Origin: JAMHWD01 sp035911135
Lineage (GTDB): Bacteria > Pseudomonadota > Alphaproteobacteria > Micavibrionales > Micavibrionaceae
NCBI GenBank assembly: GCA_035911135.1
Contig: JAMHWD010000034.1
Span: 183,688 to 247,687, forward strand
Direction of reading: 5' to 3'
Length of the DNA stretch: 64,000 bases
The notes beneath the pieces are model-generated. The model searched no databases. It was not told where the DNA came from and was given only the letters and a program-made list of their open reading frames with translations. Of the stretch, positions 61,412 through 64,000 are shown piece after piece. Numbering within the stretch: position 1 is the stretch's first letter; the number at the start of each line of letters is the position of its first letter. A program made the position numbers and the translations under genes.

Positions 61412-62788
61412 ATGAAAAACAATGCCGCACATCATTATAATAAGGGCGTTTTAACCGAAGGGCCGATTTCCCGCCATCTGATGCGCCTGACAATCCCCAT
61501 GACCTGGGGGATTTTCGCGGTAATCAGCTTTCAGCTCGCCGATTTATTTTTTATCTCCTATCTAGGCACAGAAGCCCTTGCCGCGCTGAGCTTTACCATC
61601 CCCGTCACTTACGGAATTTTCAGCCTGTTTATCGGGTTCCAGATTGCCATGGCCTCGCTGGCCTCGCGCCTGATCGGGGAGAAAAAAATTGATCAGATGC
61701 GCCAGAGCGTCATGCATGGATTGATACTGGTCGGCGGGGCCGGATTTTTATTTGCCGCCATGGGGCTTTATTTCCATGATGGTATTTTCAAAAGCATGGG
61801 CGCGGATGAAACAACCATGCCGTTGATCCGCGATTATATGCTGGTCTGGTTTGGCGGCATTATATTCGTCGCCATGCCAATGATCGGCAATGCCGCCATG
61901 CGCGCCGGCGGCGATTCCATGACACCCGCCATCATCATGAGCGTTGCCGCCATCATCAATATTATTCTGGATCCGATTTTTATTTTCGGGCTGTTTGGCT
62001 TCCCGCGTCTTGAGATTCAAGGCGCCGCCCTGACCACCGTTTTTGCCAATGCCGGGGCGTTGGCGGCAAGCCTCTACATCATGAAATACCGCAAAAAAAT
62101 GTTACTTCCCTTCCGGGAGATTGACTGGGGGGATTTTAAAAATTCTGCCAAAAAACTTCTTAGCATTGCCCTGCCCGCTGGACTGACCAATGCGATCCAG
62201 CCCGCCGTGAATGCTTTTATTCTTTCGCTGCTCACCGGATATGGAACGGCCGCCGTGGCGGCATTTGGCATTGTCACCCGCATCGAGGCCTTTGCCTTTA
62301 TTGTCCTGATGGCCCTTGCCACCGGCATGGCCCCGGTCATCGGACAAAACTGGGGCGCGCGCGATATGGGGCGCGTGCGCGAGACATTAAAACTGGGCAT
62401 TGGTTTTAACGTGATCTGGTCATTGGCCATGGCGATTATTTTGATCATCGGCGGAGAGGCCATTGCCGCGGCGTTCTCGTCAGATCCGGCGATCATTCAC
62501 ATCATGATGCTCTATTTCTGGATTGTGCCGCTCAGCTATGCGCTGGGTAATCTTGTCATGGGATGGGCTTCGGCCTTTAATGCGATTGGCCGCCCGGAAC
62601 GCGCCTTTGTGATGATTGTCCTCAAGATGATTGTGATCCTGATCCCCGCCGCCCTGATCGGGGAGCATCTATGGGGCGTGGGCGGTATCTTCGCCGGGAT
62701 CGCGCTGGCCAATATTCTGGCGGGCGGCGCGTTTCACATTTTAAACCGCGCCATATTCAACAAGCTTGAACCGGCAGGCGCGGCATGA
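61412..62788 (+). CDS. MATE-family multidrug / cation efflux transporter
   Basis: The 458-residue membrane protein has about 12 hydrophobic segments in two MatE halves. The first half shows SRHLMRLTIPMTWGIFAVISFQLADLFFISYLG and the second ALPAGLTNAIQPAVNAFILSLL. Family members exchange Na+ or H+ for drugs or metabolites. The stop overlaps the start of mntP by 4 bases, so the two are made together. The 184-base gap upstream contains no manganese riboswitch that I can see. Confidence 0.9.
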   Translation: MKNNAAHHYNKGVLTEGPISRHLMRLTIPMTWGIFAVISFQLADLFFISYLGTEALAALSFTIPVTYGIFSLFIGFQIAMASLASRLIGEKKIDQMRQSVMHGLILVGGAGFLFAAMGLYFHDGIFKSMGADETTMPLIRDYMLVWFGGIIFVAMPMIGNAAMRAGGDSMTPAIIMSVAAIINIILDPIFIFGLFGFPRLEIQGAALTTVFANAGALAASLYIMKYRKKMLLPFREIDWGDFKNSAKKLLSIALPAGLTNAIQPAVNAFILSLLTGYGTAAVAAFGIVTRIEAFAFIVLMALATGMAPVIGQNWGARDMGRVRETLKLGIGFNVIWSLAMAIILIIGGEAIAAAFSSDPAIIHIMMLYFWIVPLSYALGNLVMGWASAFNAIGRPERAFVMIVLKMIVILIPAALIGEHLWGVGGIFAGIALANILAGGAFHILNRAIFNKLEPAGAA

Positions 62789-63375
62789 CATCAGCCTCGG
62801 TTTTTATCCTTGCCGTCAGCATGTCGGCCGATGCCTTTGCCGCCGCGATTGCGCGCGGCGCGGTGATGACAAAACCGCGCCTGATTGATGCGTTGAAAAT
62901 AGCCTTCGTATTCGGCAGCATCGAAACCATCATGCCCATTTTGGGATGGGCCGCGGGATTGGCCGCCAACCAGATCATCACCGCCTATGATCACTGGATT
63001 GCCTATGTGATTTTATTACTGGTGGGCGCGCATATGATCACGCAAGGCCTGATCCATCATGAAGATAAAGATACTGAGAACGCACCCCCGCCGGAGGACA
63101 ACAAAAAATCATCCCGCAAGATCATCGTCCTGACCGCCATCGGCACCAGCATTGATGCCATGGCCGTTGGCGTGACGCTGGCCTTTATGGAGATGAACAT
63201 TATTATCGCCGCCCTTTCAATCGGCCTTGCGACCTTTTGCATGGCCAGCATCGGCATCATGGCCGGGCATTATATCGGGGCCAGAAACGGGCGCCTGGCC
63301 GAGATTGCCGGCGGCGCGGGCCTGATCGCCATCGGCCATTCCATTTTGATGGAGCATCTGGGGGTTTGGGGGTAG
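62785..63375 (+). CDS. mntP: manganese exporter MntP
   Basis: The 196-residue protein has six membrane helices in two inverted repeats, with the conserved aspartates in AVSMSADAFAAAIARG and GTSIDAMAVGVTLAF. The connecting loop (about residues 93-113) is charged and variable. MntP removes excess manganese. The start is within the MATE stop codon. After it comes a 302-base stretch without genes. Confidence 0.92.
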   Translation: MTSASVFILAVSMSADAFAAAIARGAVMTKPRLIDALKIAFVFGSIETIMPILGWAAGLAANQIITAYDHWIAYVILLLVGAHMITQGLIHHEDKDTENAPPPEDNKKSSRKIIVLTAIGTSIDAMAVGVTLAFMEMNIIIAALSIGLATFCMASIGIMAGHYIGARNGRLAEIAGGAGLIAIGHSILMEHLGVWG

Positions 63376-63413
63376 GGCCCTCCTGACCGGGTTCAAACCC
63401 ACATCATCTTTTT

Positions 63414-63437
63414 AACAAAAAACCGGGACAAGCCCGG
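63414..63437 (-). terminator. minus-strand terminator downstream of the lost tRNA-Ser gene
   Basis: On the minus strand CCGGG-CTTGT-CCGG-type pairing (63437-63423) is followed by six Ts and TTGTTAAAAA. The plus-strand version has only CTCTTTATT after it, so the hairpin best serves a leftward transcript, fitting the tRNA fragment just to its right. Confidence 0.6.
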
Positions 63438-63450
63438 CTCTTTATTAAAA

Positions 63451-63469
63451 TGGCGGAGACGGAGGGATT
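63451..63469 (-). other. tRNA-Ser 3' end fragment (putative att site)
   Basis: On the minus strand these 19 bases read AATCCCTCCGTCTCCGCCA: the 3' half of a T-arm, an acceptor strand CGTCTCC, discriminator G and encoded CCA, as in alphaproteobacterial tRNA-Ser genes that begin GGAGACG. The rest of the tRNA is not present in the next 100 bases. Integrases often use such 3' ends, leaving a copy at the far junction. Confidence 0.6.
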
Positions 63470-63677
63470 ACTTTGCTGCGGGGCCAAGGCCCGTTATTGT
63501 TTTAATGGCGGAGCAGAGCGTCTAAATAAAGACCAAGTATCCACTTAACACGTTGATTGTAAATCATTAATTTTTTACGCCGCGGAATATTATCGGAAAA
63601 TCAGGTGATTTTCTATCCATATTGCATTCATTCAAAATGCAAGCGACCCTTTCAGATGATTTGCGTGATGAGGAAGC

Positions 63678-63818
63678 ATGGTCGATCAAACCCCGCCGGA
63701 AACGATGAAAATAGATGAACGCCTCGATGAGATCGCGGGTCTGATGCATCTGGCGATTGCAAGGCTGAAAGAAAAAGCTGCACTCACGGGATATAAAAGA
63801 TTGACCCGCCCCCTATAA
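63678..63818 (+). pseudogene. small gene truncated by IS insertion
   Basis: The frame MVDQTPPETMKIDERLDEIAGLMHLAIARLKEKAALTGY reads well up to 63801, then runs into the IS end and stops four codons later at 63816-63818. The ERLDEIAGLMHLAIARL phrase resembles short hypothetical proteins found beside site-specific recombinases in alphaproteobacteria (from memory, not checked). The remainder should lie on the other side of the insertion element. Confidence 0.5.
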
Positions 63819-64000
63819 TTGAGTCCGGTATTAGAGTGAATCTGGTATCAAGAAACGGACATCAAATTATGGAGGCATTGCATGGCAAGGAAGCGTTATA
63901 CGGCGGAGCAAATTATCGGATATTTGCGTCAGGCGGAGGTGTTGATTGGTCAGGGTCGCAGCATGGATGAGGTTCTGCGCGAGATTGGCGTGACGGGCAA
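63802..64000 (+). mobile_element. IS3-family insertion sequence, left end (runs out of window)
   Basis: The putative terminal inverted repeat starts TGACCCGCCCCCTATAATTG, close to IS3-family ends that begin TGA-x-C-x-GCCCC. GGAGG and an OrfA start follow at 63873-63882. The right end and the target duplication are beyond the window. Confidence 0.7.
63882..64000 (+). CDS. IS3-family transposase OrfA, N-terminal part
   Basis: The visible 39 residues begin MARKRYTAEQIIGYLRQAEV and continue LIGQGRSMDEVLREIGVTG, a helix-turn-helix of the HTH_Tnp_1 type that starts IS3-family OrfA proteins. GGAGG lies seven bases before the ATG. In these elements OrfA joins OrfB (DDE integrase) by frameshifting; OrfB is outside the window. 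Confidence 0.8.
   Translation, partial: MARKRYTAEQIIGYLRQAEVLIGQGRSMDEVLREIGVTG

Larger units (their letters stand above)
63376..63677. other. gene-free stretch with tRNA fragment and terminator, likely island boundary
   Basis: This gap holds, from left to right, a small palindrome GGGTTCAAACCC (63390-63401), a hairpin with a T-run on the minus strand, a tRNA-Ser 3' fragment, a second short AATGGCGGAG repeat (63504-63513) and AT-rich sequence. I see no convincing open frame in it. Confidence 0.6.

Noticed and set aside
63386..63405. GGGTTCAAACCC, resembling a tRNA T-arm
   Set aside because: The five bases on each side needed for a T-stem do not pair in tRNA register, and no acceptor stem or anticodon arm surrounds it; it is a simple palindrome.

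Overview
This window is a chromosomal segment of an alphaproteobacterium of moderate GC content. The evidence is gene order and gene content: an aroA-cmk-rpsA-ihfB-lapA-pyrF-trpF-trpB-trpA-accD-folC run, a ChvI/ChvG two-component pair next to ahcY, a DivL-type pseudo-kinase with Tyr at the phospho-acceptor position, AddAB instead of RecBCD, and perfect CtrA boxes (TTAA-N7-TTAAC). The exact order cannot be fixed from sequence alone; the mix is reminiscent of Micavibrionales or Rhodospirillales-like lineages, which is an inference.

Layout. 1-268 is the tail of an EAL-domain protein. 308-12368 is a housekeeping block on the plus strand: aroA, cmk, rpsA, ihfB, lapA-like, pyrF, trpF, trpB, an effector-binding-domain gene tucked between trpB and trpA, trpA, a convergent glycosyltransferase-like gene, accD and folC. 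12447-31397 resembles the conserved chvI-chvG-(hprK-manX-ptsH)-ahcY-divL-tsaE-(amgK)-murU-addB-addA-trxA neighbourhood, but the genes in brackets are missing. Small unknown genes and a cargo of unknown, GNAT and DUF4139-type genes sit there instead. 31426-34700 (minus) holds ygjV, infC (apparently started at AUC) and thrS.

34740-47884 (minus) is a complete type I secretion operon: a giant (2547 aa) RTX/VCBS adhesin with two von Willebrand A domains, then a TolC-like outer-membrane protein, an ABC transporter with an inactive C39-like domain, and an HlyD-like adaptor. Its upstream region carries three CtrA-type boxes, shared with a divergent CheY-like response regulator and a conserved alphaproteobacterial protein. 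A second type I secretion substrate (1021 aa RTX protein with DUF4114) lies at 58162-61227.

49226-55766 contains the whole phosphorylated serine pathway (serA, serC, serB). A separate module sits between serA and serC: a Phd-like antitoxin gene, a gene of unknown function and a stand-alone FtsH-type M41 peptidase, the last two behind a near-consensus sigma-70 promoter. An SPFH/band-7 gene follows, then serB and a stand-alone ClpB-D1-like AAA+ ATPase, rsmC, and a MATE-mntP pair.

The right end looks like the edge of a genomic island: a 19-nt 3' fragment of a tRNA-Ser gene with its own terminator, a small gene cut by an insertion sequence, and the left end of an IS3-family element running out of the window. 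A dispersed intergenic repeat of about 70-95 bp occurs at three places (upstream of rpsA, upstream of infC, downstream of rsmC). No intact tRNA, rRNA or CRISPR array was found.
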